A stretch of DNA of 64,000 nucleotides from Brevipalpus yothersi (taxonomy: Eukaryota; Arthropoda; Arachnida; Trombidiformes; Tenuipalpidae), in the NCBI GenBank assembly GCA_003956705.1, contig QZCP01000779.1, positions 124,001 through 188,000 of the forward strand. Direction: 5' to 3'. Every line of letters starts with the position of its first letter. The first letter of the stretch is position 1. The position numbers and the translations under genes were made by a program. Below, piece after piece: positions 33,643 through 45,941 of the stretch. Under the pieces are notes generated by a model that was not told the origin of the DNA, did no database searches, and worked only from the letters and a program-made list of their open reading frames with translations.

Positions 33643-34011
33643 TTAAACATAGTAATCATGAGAAATTTCAGTTGTAGACTCATGGTCAACTTCACGATAA
33701 ATTGATTCAGATTCACGATGATCTAGTCCACCGTTAGGATCCTCTGTCATTATCATTTCTCTGATATTTATCAAACTTTGCTTGAGCTCTTGCAAGTTTC
33801 TGGCAAAATCTTGTCTGTCTTTTCGGATTCCTTGTGATCGACGTTTTTCTGATTGTCCGAACTTTTTCATTATCAAGTCACCTCTTTCAAAAGGCCCCTG
33901 AAACAAATCAGTGAAACCTAATGTTGTGGTTTCCTCATTTTGTCTCCTGCGTGCCTGAACGCTTGGAGTAGTAATGATGAGGAGGCAGAAGATGAAAGTT
34001 CTCGAAATCAT
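33643..34011 (-). CDS. predicted secreted charged protein
   Basis: 122 residues from the Met at 34,011, chosen because MISRTFIFCLLIITTPSVQA is a clean signal peptide (an in-frame Met at 34,056 would put 15 residues ahead of it). The mature part is hydrophilic and helical (RKDRQDFARNLQELKQSL), reminiscent in style of the shared N-terminal helix of the two paralogues at 36-40 kb, but I cannot align them. A TTTCAG near 33,900 could be an internal acceptor, so the model may be incomplete. Confidence 0.4.
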   Translation of the reverse strand: MISRTFIFCLLIITTPSVQARRRQNEETTTLGFTDLFQGPFERGDLIMKKFGQSEKRRSQGIRKDRQDFARNLQELKQSLINIREMIMTEDPNGGLDHRESESIYREVDHESTTEISHDYYV

Positions 34012-34059
34012 TCTGGACAATATGAGTTGTAAAAAGATTTTGCCTAAGGTGAACACCGT

Positions 34060-36070
34060 GATTTAGGAATTAAGAACTTTGAAGCAAGCTTCATCATTTA
34101 TTTACACTGATTCTTCGATCGGTTCTCGAAAAAATGGTCAAAAACGTAGCTGATACCTATTAACGTAGGTACTGATTAGAAATATATATAACTCTGGTGT
34201 GATTTCGAAAAGAGAAAAGGCAGCAATCTCTTCAGCCTATCAATTTCTAGGTGCTCAAATTTCAAAATTTCTCACCATTTTCATGAATGCTCACTAGATG
34301 GTTCAATAGTTGAATGAAAAGAAAAAGAATGAGATGCTAAGGAGGCCATCAAGATTTCTGCCAAATTTCTAATTAATTGAATCGAACCAGATTTATCAGA
34401 TTTGTCAACCCACTTTTTGCTCATTTTGAGTTTTTGTCATCTTAAAGGACGTTCAATCAGGTATAAATATACTTTCCTCTACATCTTGATAGGTTTTCTG
34501 AGCTTCGGATGATGAATAAGTATTCTGAAAGTGCAAATTATGGTATCAGGTAATTTTCCATTCATTAATTCAAGAAACAATACAATGTAATAATTCAAAG
34601 AGGTGAAGTTTTCATTTTGTTTGTTATGTAAATAGAAGTTGTCACTAGTTAAGCATACTCACTGTTAGATCTTCTCAGGATATTCCTCTTGACGAGTTTT
34701 TCGAGAGTTTTGGCACAATTTTAGCTATTTAGAGCCATTTGGTGTAATGAGCTTGGTTCAATTCTTTCAATGGCATAATAAGAGTATCAGAGAACCTAAT
34801 TTGCTTGTCCATCTATTCTCACAAAGGAACATTGTGTGGAGACAATGGTAAATCTCACAAAAAATCTAAATTATTACTCCATTTTAGCAATTTTATCACC
34901 AATAAAAGTATTTTTCACATTATGAGGTGTTAGTCCATCTGATTTTCTCATTTCAAACAAGAGTATTCTCAGTTAAAAATATGACCATTATGTATATAGT
35001 GATCAATTTTTCCTCCTATACATTCTTATTTGTGTCTCTGTTCCAAAAATCTTGATGGTAGAGCTGCGAATAGTTCTTTCAGCGTGAGTTGAAATGTACT
35101 ATCATGATATTTTTTCAAAGGAGAAGAAATTTTTCCAGACTTGACATTAGACTTACAACTTGTTAGACTTAGCACTCTTACAATCTATGTCTGAAGATTC
35201 TGATACTATTTGGTACCATAAGACCAGGAATAAAAGAGATTGAATTACTTTGATGACTTTCATCAATCATAAAACTCGATTCTGCTAGATGGAACACTTT
35301 GCTTATTCTCTTGAGCACGACTGAGAAGATCTTCTGCAAGTCCAAAGCGAACCCAATTGCTCAAGTACTTTGATTTATCAAGGGAACGTTGGAATGAATT
35401 CTTAGTAGAACATAAGTGTGAATAAGTTTCTAGCCATATATATTCTTCAAATGACTGAATAAATAAATAATTTGATTGCATCAAAAATAAAGTTTGTGAT
35501 GAGTTCTTCACCAGGAAATCTTTCCAGTTCTACAAAGATCAGTGATAATATTGATTATAAACATTCTTCAGACCATTGAGGGAAGAAATTCACTGGGATA
35601 GATATTTATAGATAAATTTCGAGCAATACCTTGAGTGAGCTGAAAAATTCATTCACAAAATATAATTAAAATATAATGGTGTACTTAAGCTTGTTCCAAC
35701 GGGAAACTATTGAGATGAAATTGGGAAATCCAAAGGAAAATGAAAACAATTTCGGAAGACGTTTAAGGTGTATTCCATGAGTTTCGTATCGAAATCCATA
35801 ATCTTAGAAGCATAAGTTCAACCACACGTTCTTCAACCCAATCGAATTCAAATGGGCACCATACGCGCGTAAACGACCCAGGAATATTTTTACACCCACT
35901 TTTCAAAGGGATGTCTGCCACCTTATTTACTACCAAGTCATTTTGATCGAAACATTATGATATTGATTACGACAAAGAAAGGCTGCCAACCTCCCACTTC
36001 AACTGAGTTTGGGTCTAATTAGAGTTCCAGCTTTCAACTGATACAACTTCAGGTCACTTTGAGATTGATT
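34060..36070. other. intergenic, weak ORFs only
   Basis: An 82-codon minus frame at 35,263-35,511 is hydrophilic and lacks a known motif. Nothing else recognised. Confidence 0.35.
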
Positions 36071-36073
36071 AAC

Positions 36074-37355
36074 CTACCCAACGATGATCCTGTCTGACAT
36101 TCGAACGAATCCAAAAAGTAATAAAGGAATAGCTATTGTCACTACAATTCCCACAGCCACGGCAGCTTTCAATAAACCAAAACGTCCTCTTTTCTTACTA
36201 CCACCACTTCCACCGCCACTTCCACCGCCACTTCCACCGCCACTGCCACCACCACTGCCACCACCACCACTCTCAACTTTGGTATCTTTACTTCCACCAA
36301 GACCACCTATGAAGCCACTACCTATGTTAAAAGAGATCACTCAAGGGTTTTGTCTGAATACAAATAAATTTCATCATCTGGCATTTGTTTGGATTCATTT
36401 CAAAGGTGCTATATTCAAATAAAAGCCAGATAAATATCTAGATTTGTTGGTGCTCAGAAAGCCTCGAGGAGTCTGAAATAATCCTGCTAGTCATTTGAAA
36501 TGATCCTACATCTTCTTCTCATTTGTTTTCATTTGTTCCTTTTCCTAATCTCTCTTTTAAAGCTGTTAACTTATCGTTTTTCTTTGCAAATACTTTCTCT
36601 TCAGAACTTCCAATATTTTCATCATTCTACTTATTCAACAAGTGTCTCTCTCTCTCTCGTTCTTATTGTTTTTGTAATGGTTTATATGTACTATATTCCT
36701 TACCTTCATTACCGGAAGGCATTTTCTTTTTCATCTCCTCCTCTTTTCGTTTCTTTTCTTCTTCTTTTTTTCTCTTCTCTTCTTCTTTTTTTTGCTTTTC
36801 TGCCTCTGCTTTTTGCTTCTTTTCTTCTTCTTTCTTTCTTTTCTCTTCCTCTTTCTTCTGCTTTTCCTCTTCTTTTTTCTTTCTCTCTTCTTCTGCTTTT
36901 TGCTTCTGTTCTTCCTCTTTCTTTTTTTTCTCTTCCTCTTTCTTCTGCCTCTCTTCTTCTTTTCTCTTCTTTTCTTCTTCCTCCTTTTTCTTCCTCTCTT
37001 CCTCTGCTTTCTGCCTCTCTTCTTCTTTTTTCTTCTTCTCTTCCTCTTTCTTCTTTTTGGCTTCATCTTCTTTATCCGATTTTCCGGTTATCATTTGCTT
37101 TCCTTTTTGGAATCCTTTTTTGGTTAGATCTGCCACCTTGCTAGTGCCTGATTTCACAGCATTCACTGATTGTTGCACTTTACCCACTTCTGCCTTCAAT
37201 TTTGCCTTCCTATCTGAACCTCTCATCATCATGGCAGCTTCCAATTTGGCTTGTATTTTTCGAAATGGATCTTCCTCTTCAGAATCACTATTAATTCTAG
37301 GCGTAGCAATACTGATGAATACAACCAGAATAATACTGTATGGAAGCCTCCTCAT
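36074..37355 (-). CDS. secreted/membrane protein with KKEEE and SGGG repeats (paralogue 1)
   Basis: Exon 1 (37,355-36,704) and exon 2 (36,321-36,074) join in phase 1 at GAAG|gtaagg and acatag, giving 299 residues. Order: signal peptide (PYSIILVVFISIAT); conserved helix (SDRKAKLKAEVGKVQQSVN); a ~120-residue run of K/R/E/Q heptad-like repeats of the KKKEEEK type, which should form a single alpha-helix; a glycine/serine linker with repeated SGGG; a basic patch KKRGRF; and a C-terminal hydrophobic helix ending LFGFVRMSDRIIVG. The two ends match the neighbouring gene at 38-39.8 kb, the middle does not. Suggests an anchored, extended extracellular or secretory-granule protein. Family not recognised. 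Confidence 0.7.
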
Positions 37356-37399
37356 TTTTAAGTATTCAATTCACAAGAAGTGGTCACCAAACGATAAAT

Positions 37400-37990
37400 A
37401 AATGGAGCACGAACAGTCAGATAAATGGTTCATCTTCTGCACCGAATATCTCTTCACATGGTATCAATTATTGAATATGGAAATTATCTGCACTTACATA
37501 CACATGTCAATGAAGAGGGAAAAAAGCTATGTTTTGTGAAAAATTTTCTAAATTATGAGTCGTGCATCGAGAAAGGAATAGCTCTGATGGCTTACTAGAT
37601 TTCTGGCTACTCAGATTACCTAAAGTAAGCTTCAATCCACACAATTCGCGCATGTGAGAGCTTTTCGGAAGGTCGATCTGAGAATTTAAAGGATGGACAC
37701 AATTCATGGATAACAGTCAAAAATATATTTACAATATTTAAATGAAGAACAGTATCTCAAGAGAGATGATCAAAATGCTATGAGACTGGTATAGCTGAGA
37801 TATGAACGAAAACCCAAGGTTTTCTCTTCGAATGGTGTTGGGAGGCTCCTCTCCATTGGTACCATCATCGATTAATATTGATCATATCAGTTGTGATACT
37901 TGAGTTATGTGCCGTGGCTTACATGCCTGAAAACCTTCAAGTTTCATTTGGCTCGCTCCCAATGAGTGTAAACTTCCCGAATTGACCAGA
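37400..37990. other. intergenic, nothing recognised
   Basis: Spacer between the two paralogues. Part of it (about 37,400-37,720) resembles 39,850-40,140, upstream of paralogue 2, marking the promoter side of the duplicated unit. Confidence 0.5.
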
Positions 37991-37996
37991 ATTCTA

Positions 37997-39825
37997 TCAA
38001 ATGATAACTTTATTTGATGTTCCGACAAATCCAAATAGTGCCAAAGGCAATACTATCCCCATTAAAAAGCCCACTGCGAGGAGGCTTCCGAATAGGCCCA
38101 AGCCTCTTCTGCGTTTTCTAGCTTTTCTCCCACCCTTAAGCACTTGTGTTCCGCCACCAGCGGGACAGCAATTTCCAGCACCATTGATACAACAATTAGC
38201 ATTTCCTGAAGGTTGTGGGATTCCCTGAGGTTGCTGTGGTCGTTGCGGTTGTTGTGGTTGTTGGGGTTGCTGTGGTCGTTGCGGTTGTTGGGGTTGTTGG
38301 GTTTGCAAGGTCACTTGAGTTTGTTGAGGTTTGGGTGCTTCGGTGGTCAAAAGACCCTGGCCAACCTGCACTCCACTAATTTCTTGAATTCCAGCAACTG
38401 TAGTCTGAGCTTGACCTCCTATAGAGAAAAAAAAGTAAGTTGAAGTATCGATGCATCGTCCATGATAGATAAGCGCTCTTCTTAATATCAATCTAATTTT
38501 TTTGAACACAAGCGCTATACTTCAACTTTTTCGCTTCAACTCTTAGCATCTGATTTAACTGGTATCAGATCACTTGGAGACTAGCAGAGGAATGCATTCT
38601 TTTTTGTTGGTATGGATTATCAGAAAACTAGACACTCCTTAGAGTCGAACCAGAGCTTATTTCGATAGTTATTGAGAAGATTTGTAGTCCACTCAAGCGG
38701 ATTCCTGAATTCCACTGAGGAAGTTGGAAGCATCTCACTAGTTCAGAAGCTCTCTGGGTGTTAGAAAGTTTGGAAAATTCGATAACCCTACTCGACCCTA
38801 ATCAACACAGTAAACGTATAATTATGGAAATATACCTGGTGAACTACCCCCACCATTAGTCGGGACACTACCGCTACTGGACTGAGAGCCTGCACCACCA
38901 AAACCACTAGCTTCAGGAGCTGCGGCACCATTATTCTCTGGACCCGCTGCCCAACTAGGATTCTTGGACGATGCTGTTTCAGGTTGTGGTACACTACTCA
39001 TTGGTGAACTTGTAGTACCAGGGGAACTACCTTCTGTGCTACTTGAGCCAGCGTCAGATGATATACTTCCTTGCCTGGATGGAGAACTTGGATTTCCACT
39101 TGTGCTACTCTCTGGACTAGGTGGGCTGGTAGGCGAGATAGATGAGCTGATTGCTTCACTAGCGATAGTATTAGAAGTACCACTTGAACCACCAGAAGAC
39201 TCAATTGTTGATCCACTTGTTGATCTTTCTGTAGGTTTTTCTGACAAAAAGAACTTAGTAACAACTTAATTTGTTTTTTGCTAATTTTTCAATCATTCCC
39301 AGCCACAAATATCATTCTCTTCATCTCGAGCAGTTTTTTCTTCATCTCGTGTTATTCTTAGTATTCTGAGTTCGTTCTCTGTGCGTTTTGAATTCATCTA
39401 ATGAACAATCTTTCCACTCGTTCTCTTACTTATTTCTTGGAATGTCTTCTCAATTGTCTTTGTCAGTATATACCTTATTCAAATCTATGATACTTAAAAT
39501 TCTCATTCTTTTTCATAGTTGCACTAAAATTCGATTCCTTACCTTCTGTTTTTTCGCCTTTCACATATTTTGAGGCAGCATTATATCCTTTGCTTGCTAT
39601 CTCACTCACCTTATTCAAACCACTCTTAGCTGAATCAAATGAGTTTTTAACGTTTAGCACTTGCTGCTTCATTTTTGCTTTTCGATCTGAATCTCTCATG
39701 ATAGCTTCAAAATTTGTCCCAATTTTTCGAACGTAATCTACATTGTGTGGTTCAGCATTGAATATAAGTGAAACGGTACTAATGAATGCAAGTACATGTA
39801 TATTAGTGTAAATGATCGTTCTCAT
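37997..39825 (-). CDS. secreted/membrane protein with Ser/Pro/Gly and Gln-Pro repeats (paralogue 2)
   Basis: Exons 39,825-39,543, 39,240-38,836 and 38,418-37,997, all phase 1, give 369 residues. Order: signal peptide (IHVLAFISTVSLIF); helix SDRKAKMKQQVLNVKNSFD, clearly homologous to paralogue 1; a Ser/Gly/Pro-rich domain; a Pro-Gln repeat (QQPQRPQQPQ units); a cysteine cluster NANCCINGAGNCC; a basic patch KARKRRRG; and a C-terminal hydrophobic helix (VGFLMGIVLPLALFGFV) followed by TSNKVII. The exon 1 donor context (GAAG|gtaagg) is identical to paralogue 1. The extra middle exon and different repeats show fast change between conserved ends. Confidence 0.7.
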
Positions 39826-39829
39826 CTTC

Positions 39830-40620
39830 TAGGGCACGATTCATAAAGGTTATGTGGAAGTCACCAGGCGATATGGATGAAACATGGACAATCAGATAGA
39901 TGGTTCATCTTCTAAACAGAAGCTCTCTTCACATTGTATCAATTATTTTATTTAAAAACTATCTATACACACATGTCAATAAAGAGAGAGAAAAGCTATG
40001 TCTTGTGGAAAATTATGAATCTCATATCTCATATCGAGCAGGGAATAGCTCCTTAGGCATACTAGATTTCTGGCGACTCAGGTTACAGTACTGCTTCAAT
40101 CGGTACAATTCATTCATGAAAACTCTCAGAAGAATCAACTGAGTATTCTAGGATGAGCATATAGCTTATCGGTCAAGAATATATCGACAATTTTTGAATT
40201 AGAAACTCGAAATACAATCACAGAAGATCAAGACAACCTTCAGGAATTGTGAAGTTAAAAAGTGAAGCAATTGATTTCATCGATTTTGACAGGTTTTCTG
40301 ATTTTATAAACCGTAAAAATCTCTAAGAAGGTAATCTTTGCAATGAAAGCTATTTTAATGAATGGCAAAATATCAAAATATTTCCTCTAAAAGAATGGCT
40401 TGAAAGAAGACCTGAGTCTTCGACATTTCCATAAAAATGATGTTTCTTATTTGTATTATCTCAGAGGAATCAAGTTGCCATTAAAGTTTTGAAAAGTGAA
40501 TGGAAAACAATCAAATCTCGACCTTTCATCCAAATATATCAGCTATATCGAGTTTTTGGAGATATATGGTAGTATTTTACTTCAAAATATGGGAAATCAA
40601 ACGATTGATTCCATCAGCCC
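39830..40620. other. intergenic, upstream duplicate block
   Basis: 39,850-40,140 resembles 37,400-37,720. No gene seen up to 40,620. Confidence 0.4.
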
Positions 40621-40625
40621 TCATT

Positions 40626-40720
40626 TCAACTAGTGATTGGAAGCTGCTTCATGCTTGATTTACAGACATTAGTCACAATTATTACAATTGTTTTCGTCAA
40701 TTTGAGCCAATGAGGAGTTT
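40626..40720 (-). pseudogene. secreted family exon 4 relic
   Basis: The minus strand encodes KTIVIIVTNVCKSSMK, the conserved tail of the four-exon family (compare KTMVIIVTNV in copy C). No other exon is visible. It abuts the Mi-2 helicase fragment at 40,740. Confidence 0.55.
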
Positions 40721-40739
40721 GGAATCCTCTTCCAACATA

Positions 40740-41110
40740 TACAATAATCTGAAACACAATATTGGCTGAAGAAATGGGTCTTGGTAAAACTATAAAGACA
40801 ATAATATTCTTATACTCATCATTCGAGGAGGGAAATTGTCGTGGACCAATTCTAGTATCAGTTTCACTTTCGACAATCATAAATTGGGAAAGAGAATTCC
40901 AAGTATGAGCACCAGACTTTTATTGTGTAACATACACTGCTATGCGAAACATCAGTGGACGACTTTGATGAATGATTGTGATTCAAAATGAGTGCTTTTC
41001 CATTATAAAAACACATGGTGTGATCGATTATAATCGCATCATTCAGACAGTAGATAAGCGGGTTGATAAATGAGTGTGATGATATTGAAAAAATGAAGGA
41101 AGAAAATGAC
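40740..41110 (+). pseudogene. Mi-2/CHD4 helicase-domain fragment
   Basis: The plus strand reads ILAEEMGLGKTIKTIIFLYS (SNF2 motif I, Walker A GLGKT), then VSLSTIINWEREF (motif Ia) and APDFYCVTY, with a stop between the last two. Order and wording match the start of the Mi-2/CHD4 ATPase domain. After about 40,950 only scattered similarity remains (NECDDIEKMKEEN). A decayed fragment, not a gene. Confidence 0.75.
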
Positions 41111-41348
41111 GAATATTGAAAAATCAAATCTAAGTGTGGTCAGTTAAAGCAAATCCCCAAAACCATCAAACACCCTATGTTATCCATGATGACGATCTAA
41201 TTTTCACAGATTGGCCATTTTTCTAATTTATTAATAGCGAAATCCTGAACGTTCATTCCATTGATCTAACGAAAAGAATTAATACGTCGTTTTCTTGAGC
41301 TTGCTTGGAGAAAAAAAGATTTGTATGACATTTTCTCAGTTCCAACTA

Positions 41349-42108
41349 TTATTTAGAGGCATTTTTTAGATTTGATTCCCAAACATTGTTCACGATTATT
41401 ATCATCGTTTTCTTTGATTTGATCCCACGAGTAGATGGAGGTAGGGTTGGTCTACGGGTAGTTCTGGATCTTGCTTCCAAAGTTTCTCTGTAAAATTTAG
41501 TACACTTCTATGGAATCAAATCACGACATTATTGATCAGTTGTTAGCTAAAACAAGTAGGATCTCACTTGAATGGTTGATAGCCTTCGATACAAGCAGGG
41601 CTCGAATTCCTTCCTCCCACAGAAATAGATCTGTAAAATTTATTTTCACCAAAATTTGACTGACTTGATGGATCATCACTCACCATATCGCATGGAGTTC
41701 TTTTCCTACGAAATTCTTGCAACTGCTCCATTCTCTCGAGATTGAAGAATTCATATCTACTAACGCAATTATGGAATTTATTGTATCCTTCTTCATAAGG
41801 CAAGCACTAAAAGAATTTTGATTAGATCAGAATTCTCCTAACTTAACGATGATTGTTACCCTTTGTAAGCATTGCATTATTTGTCTTGTGTCATTCTTTT
41901 TCTTCAGTCCATATCTGATATACAACTCTCCTAGAGCAAGGATTTCAGCCCCACCTCTACAGTCAAGAGAAGTTTGCCGCATACTTGGAGCATTTTTCGA
42001 GGCCGTCTTACCCAGAGAGAAGTGAGGCAGTGAAATAATCACTGCAAGAAAGCAGATTAAAGACATGAAACCTGTACAGGTAGTAATTTTCATCCAACTT
42101 GAATACAT
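41349..42108 (-). CDS. secreted four-exon family, copy F
   Basis: Exons about 42,108-41,860, 41,806-41,684, 41,630-41,568 and 41,507-41,349 give about 197 residues. Signal peptide core GFMSLICFLAVIISL; exon 1 ends with the family core LALGELYIRYGLKKKNDTRQ and a Cys. Exon 2 has FHNCVSRYEFFNLERMEQL, exon 3 YFCGRKEFEPCLYRR (one extra Cys compared with copy C), exon 4 KCTKFY...TTRRPTLPPSTRG and the tail IIIVNNV...KNASK. The exon 4 acceptor used is ttccatag; a nearer ttttacag would break the frame. Most similar to copy G. No disabling change seen. Confidence 0.7.
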
Positions 42109-42109
42109 G

Positions 42110-42608
42110 TTTTGTTTAATGAACTCTACGAATTACTATTTGAGAAACACTAGATGCCGATTTTATTCGCGAGAATGATTCAAAACCGACTGTATTCACA
42201 GGCTCTTGTTTCAATCCAGAGAATTTGTGAGTGTGTGAATTCAGCATTTTCAATAGAAATTAAATCTAATTTTCATTTATTGCTTTCATGTTATCCCCAA
42301 AGTTCTCATTCTTAGTAATCTTCATGAATGTTCTTTCATAAGTGGCTGATGCTAGAAGACGGAGTGAGGTTAAAGACATTTCACGTCTTTATCGTGTTTC
42401 TTTGAATATGATGACTTTGGCTGTGCTCAGATGGGCCAATTTTGGATTACTGAAAGAGAAGATAATTATTGTCCCCAAAATGGTGAGATTTGTAGGTGCA
42501 TTTGGAATAAACAATTCAATGAACAGTTTGTCTGAAGCTATCCAATTCCGATGATAAACCTGGGATATCAGCTTTTCTCGATGGAAGTAATCGTTTCGAT
42601 ATTACTGC
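42110..42608. other. intergenic, weak ORF
   Basis: A 70-codon plus frame at 42,342-42,554 (ADARRRSEVKDISRLY) may be a further gene scrap; see rejected items. Confidence 0.3.
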
Positions 42609-43035
42609 TCATTGAAGCAAAATCAGAGAGAAAGTTTCGGAGAATGAACCCATTAATTTAATCGATCTAGCAGCTGAGGTCTGATCTTTCAATCCATTCT
42701 GATCTTTAGGAACTTCAGGTGGCTCTGGTGAAGGCATAAAACGAGTACTATTGATGTGTTCAAACTCTTGAACCTTCTTGCGAATTAGTGACATCATGCC
42801 AATACGTGTTAAGACATGCTTTATGGACAATCCCTCACGAGGAACTCCATCAGCAAACGTCTCAGAGTTATCTGCACCAGGCTCACAAAGATGACGCATG
42901 GAGAGAGACCCATATAATTGGGAATTGCGTTCTGATTTACCATGCAAATCATGTACAAGCCATCAAGAATTGAAATCATCTTGAGGAGGCATTCTATATA
43001 TTCATCATTGCGTTCAAGGATGGCTTGCCTTGATG
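42609..43035 (-). pseudogene. Mi-2/CHD4 C-terminal domain fragment
   Basis: The minus frame 42,947-42,609 contains MRHLCEPGADNSETFADG, VPREGLSIKHVLTRIGMMSL and IRKKVQEFEHIN, which match the conserved C-terminal region of Mi-2/CHD4 almost word for word. Upstream, to about 43,035, similarity continues (LNAMMN, RMPPQDDFNS, WLVHDLHGKSE) but only through a frameshift and a TGA. The run therefore spans more than one part of the domain yet cannot be translated. High residual identity suggests a fairly recent copy. Confidence 0.8.
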
Positions 43036-43039
43036 AGAA

Positions 43040-43848
43040 TCGGAATATCCAGGAAAAAGGATAAAATTGCGATTAATTTGGAGTTTTCTATCTGGTATAA
43101 CAAACTGATAGGGCTATATCAATTTTTCTACAATTCACAGGTAGAACAAGCAGAGCCAGAATGCAACAACATTGCTATGTGTTGCCTTTGAGAAATCCTC
43201 CACATGAGCGCACTGCTGTTCAAATCTATCAAGAGTACACAATTTGATTCTTACTTCGATGCTTGCACTGATACAGTCAGTTGCAAAAGTTTATGGCCAG
43301 ATCAAATCTTGAGAATTGTGTTGAATGAGATGAGGATTTGAATTTTTACAGATTAATTTGACTCCATAGTTATCGAAAAATATGTATTTAAGGCTGCAAT
43401 CAAGGATTATAGGTGAAAAATTGGGATAAATTACGCTGTGAGATGAAAAATTGTTGCGAAAATTTACGGCCACTCTGCATACGAGTTTGTAGCTTTGAGT
43501 AATAAAAACACACAATTTCTAGCATCTCAATGTTCTCATCTTGGGAGCGGGAATTCTTTTCTCCTTTTATTTTATACATTGTATCATTCTGCTTTTCCCT
43601 CTTCTTCCAGAGAGAATAGAACAAACCATAAAGGCTCTACACGAGCCGGAAAATATTGATTAGACATTTAACATCAAGGCTATACTACATTCTGGACGTC
43701 CAGACTATGAAGGATGCATAAGTACTCAGTCTGTCTGAACAAAAAATCAATAGAGTGAGATAGATAGATAGAGAGACGAATAGAACATTTCTATCCTACT
43801 CTGGGCTAGATACTGGCTTGCGCACTCCACGAAAAAAATTCTCAAAGA
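43040..43848. other. intergenic, nothing recognised
   Basis: No coding or structural signal identified. Confidence 0.35.
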
Positions 43849-44139
43849 TCAATAATTAATCTCAACACTTCTTCTTTCGATTAGTTGAATTAATCGAGGC
43901 TTCATGGACATTATTAAATTTTGAATGACTGATTGATCGATCATAGCCCAATCAGAGAATATAGCTATCTCAAGCTCAGATTTTGTTCCAAATTGACGGC
44001 CATTCTCGTAAGCTTTTCGTGCTAGGAGTCCCCAAATATTCTCAATAGGACTAAGATCAGGGCTACGTGTGGCCCACCCCAGCGTTTCGATGAAATTTCC
44101 TAATAACCACGATTTCGTGGAAGCAGTATGGATCAACAT
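43849..44139 (-). pseudogene. Tc1-type transposase C-terminal fragment
   Basis: A 96-codon frame with TKSWLLGNFIETLGWATRSP, DLSPIENIWGLLARKAYENG and a C-terminal LIQLIERRSVEINY, the classic end of Tc1 transposases including the catalytic Glu of SPIEN. The first two catalytic aspartates are absent. No terminal repeats seen. Confidence 0.75.
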
Positions 44140-45590
44140 TGGTGATAGACGAATGAGACAATCTTTCTCATCAGGTTCGTTGTTGCCTTTCTTGCGTCTA
44201 GCTTACGAACATGATTCGTTTTGCCCATCTCTCTGACAAGTCTCTTCCGTCGCTGTTAATGGTGGTGCCATAGTAATTTTTTCAGAATAACATGGATCAG
44301 CAGGGCTTGCCGCGACTATCGCAGCTCTTGGTTCTCTCTTCCATCTTCTGCTACATTTGTTGCATATTTATTGCATTCATATCACCTTGTTTGCCTGATT
44401 GATACCATGGGGTCGACTAACTGGGTATATGCTCCGTTAAAATGATACATTCGTTAAGGGCCAGAAGAAGCATATGGAGCGTCTTTGATTAAAGAGGAAA
44501 AGTAAACATGAGTTGGACGATTGAATCATTAATGGATCAAATACAAGACTTGAGGTTGTTATTTCTTGTTACAAAGCTGGTCATCTCTGGAGCGTCATCA
44601 TTGAAAAAATAAGAGAGATGTGGATTGCAAGCAAAAAAGTTGTTTTGCAAACTTTCTTTTGGATTCATGTTTGCCAAAAGACGGAATCTGGTCTATCATA
44701 CCATTCATAGTATGGCAGCCGGATGCCAAAGAGTTTGTGAAGTTCTTCCACTAAAAACCACTAAAATAAAGTTAGTTGCAATTGAACTTGCAAAATTCGA
44801 GCCTCCGGCGATGAAATTGTTGTTGTTGCTACTGCTGCTACTGCTACTGAAGATTTTACTCGTTATGAGATTCATGTTTTGCAACTTTGAAGATTAAATA
44901 AATAAATAAATACATCTTCTCTGTTCACCGGAATTAAAAAAAGGACGATGGAAAATATTGTTTGGGTGTGTCCAAAGTTTAATTTTTATCTCTATGATTC
45001 TTATGAGTAATCTCTGAGAGATGTGCTGTCTCCTTATCTTCATAAGATATCTTATTTTCTAACAAATCTAATGTAGATGGTGGCCCTTCAAAAAAGCAGA
45101 TGAAGGAGGAAAGACTCCATAACGAATGGGTACACGATCAATTGTTTGGAGAGAAAGGAAAAAGAAGAGGAGAAGTCGCAAACGATTTTATCAGCCTTAC
45201 TGGTATTGCAAAAGCTATAATTTTCGTAGTAATCGAAAGGACGATGACGATGACCGTCCCACCAACGTTTGTTAGTATATACAAGGAAAGTAATGTACTC
45301 ACCCAGTTCCATGATGATTTTGATTGAAACAACAGCTATCTTACCAGTTTATGTCATTATATGAGATCCTAATCCCACTTCCATGATACTTTTACTTGAA
45401 AAAATTCAGTTAGCTTACCAATTTACGCCTTTTATTTTTGAGATCCAAATCCCTTTATTTTTAAACATCACATGATCATCCCAAAAAGAATGTCCATTGT
45501 AATCACTTTAATTAATAACACAGCTGCTTTCCCTCTCTCTCTTGCTCCTTCTCTCCCCAAGCCTACTTATGTTCAAATTCTCATCTCTAG
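44140..45590. other. intergenic, nothing recognised
   Basis: Only short frames, including an artefactual poly-Leu run from a CTG/TTG-rich patch near 44,815. Confidence 0.35.
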
Positions 45591-45599
45591 TAATCTCTA

Positions 45600-45900
45600 T
45601 GAGATAATATCAATTGATAATCTTATCTCACCATCTGCTGATAAGATAGAATGATAAGAAAGAGAAAGATGGCTATAGAAAAGTAGATGGAGATGAGGAT
45701 GGAGATAAGATGAGATATGTTGGAGTGAGGAGAAACAGAGGGATAAAAATGAGATAAAAAATCGATAATCGAGCAATGTTAGATAAGATTGTAAGATTAG
45801 ATAAGAAATAGATAAGGTGAGAGATAAGATGTATTAATAGATTAGATTGTGAAGATAAGGAGTAAGATCTGGAGATTAGAGAATTATCTCTATTCAGTTG
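45600..45900. repeat. GATAAG-rich tract
   Basis: GATAAG or GATAAGA occurs roughly ten times within 300 bp, interspersed with GAGAT. A degenerate simple repeat; it also coincides with the GATA-factor consensus. Confidence 0.6.
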
Positions 45901-45941
45901 AAATGTCATAGTATATAAATAATGTAGTATATAATCAACTT

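Noticed and set aside
36731..37144. Long plus- and minus-strand frames of Phe/Leu/Ser or Lys/Arg repeats
   Set aside because: Shadows of the K/E-repeat exon of the gene at 36,074-37,355 in other frames.
38213..38443. Plus-strand Leu/Trp/Gly-rich frame
   Set aside because: Antisense shadow of the Gln-Pro repeat of the gene at 37,997-39,825.
42342..42554. Plus frame with RRRSEVKDISRLY resembling the C-terminal helix of RuvB-like 2 (reptin)
   Set aside because: Similarity is about a dozen residues, with no AAA+ motifs nearby; too little to call.
44625..44897. 90-codon frame with a poly-Leu run resembling a membrane segment
   Set aside because: The run comes from a CTG/TTG-rich patch; no start context, splice signals or homologue.
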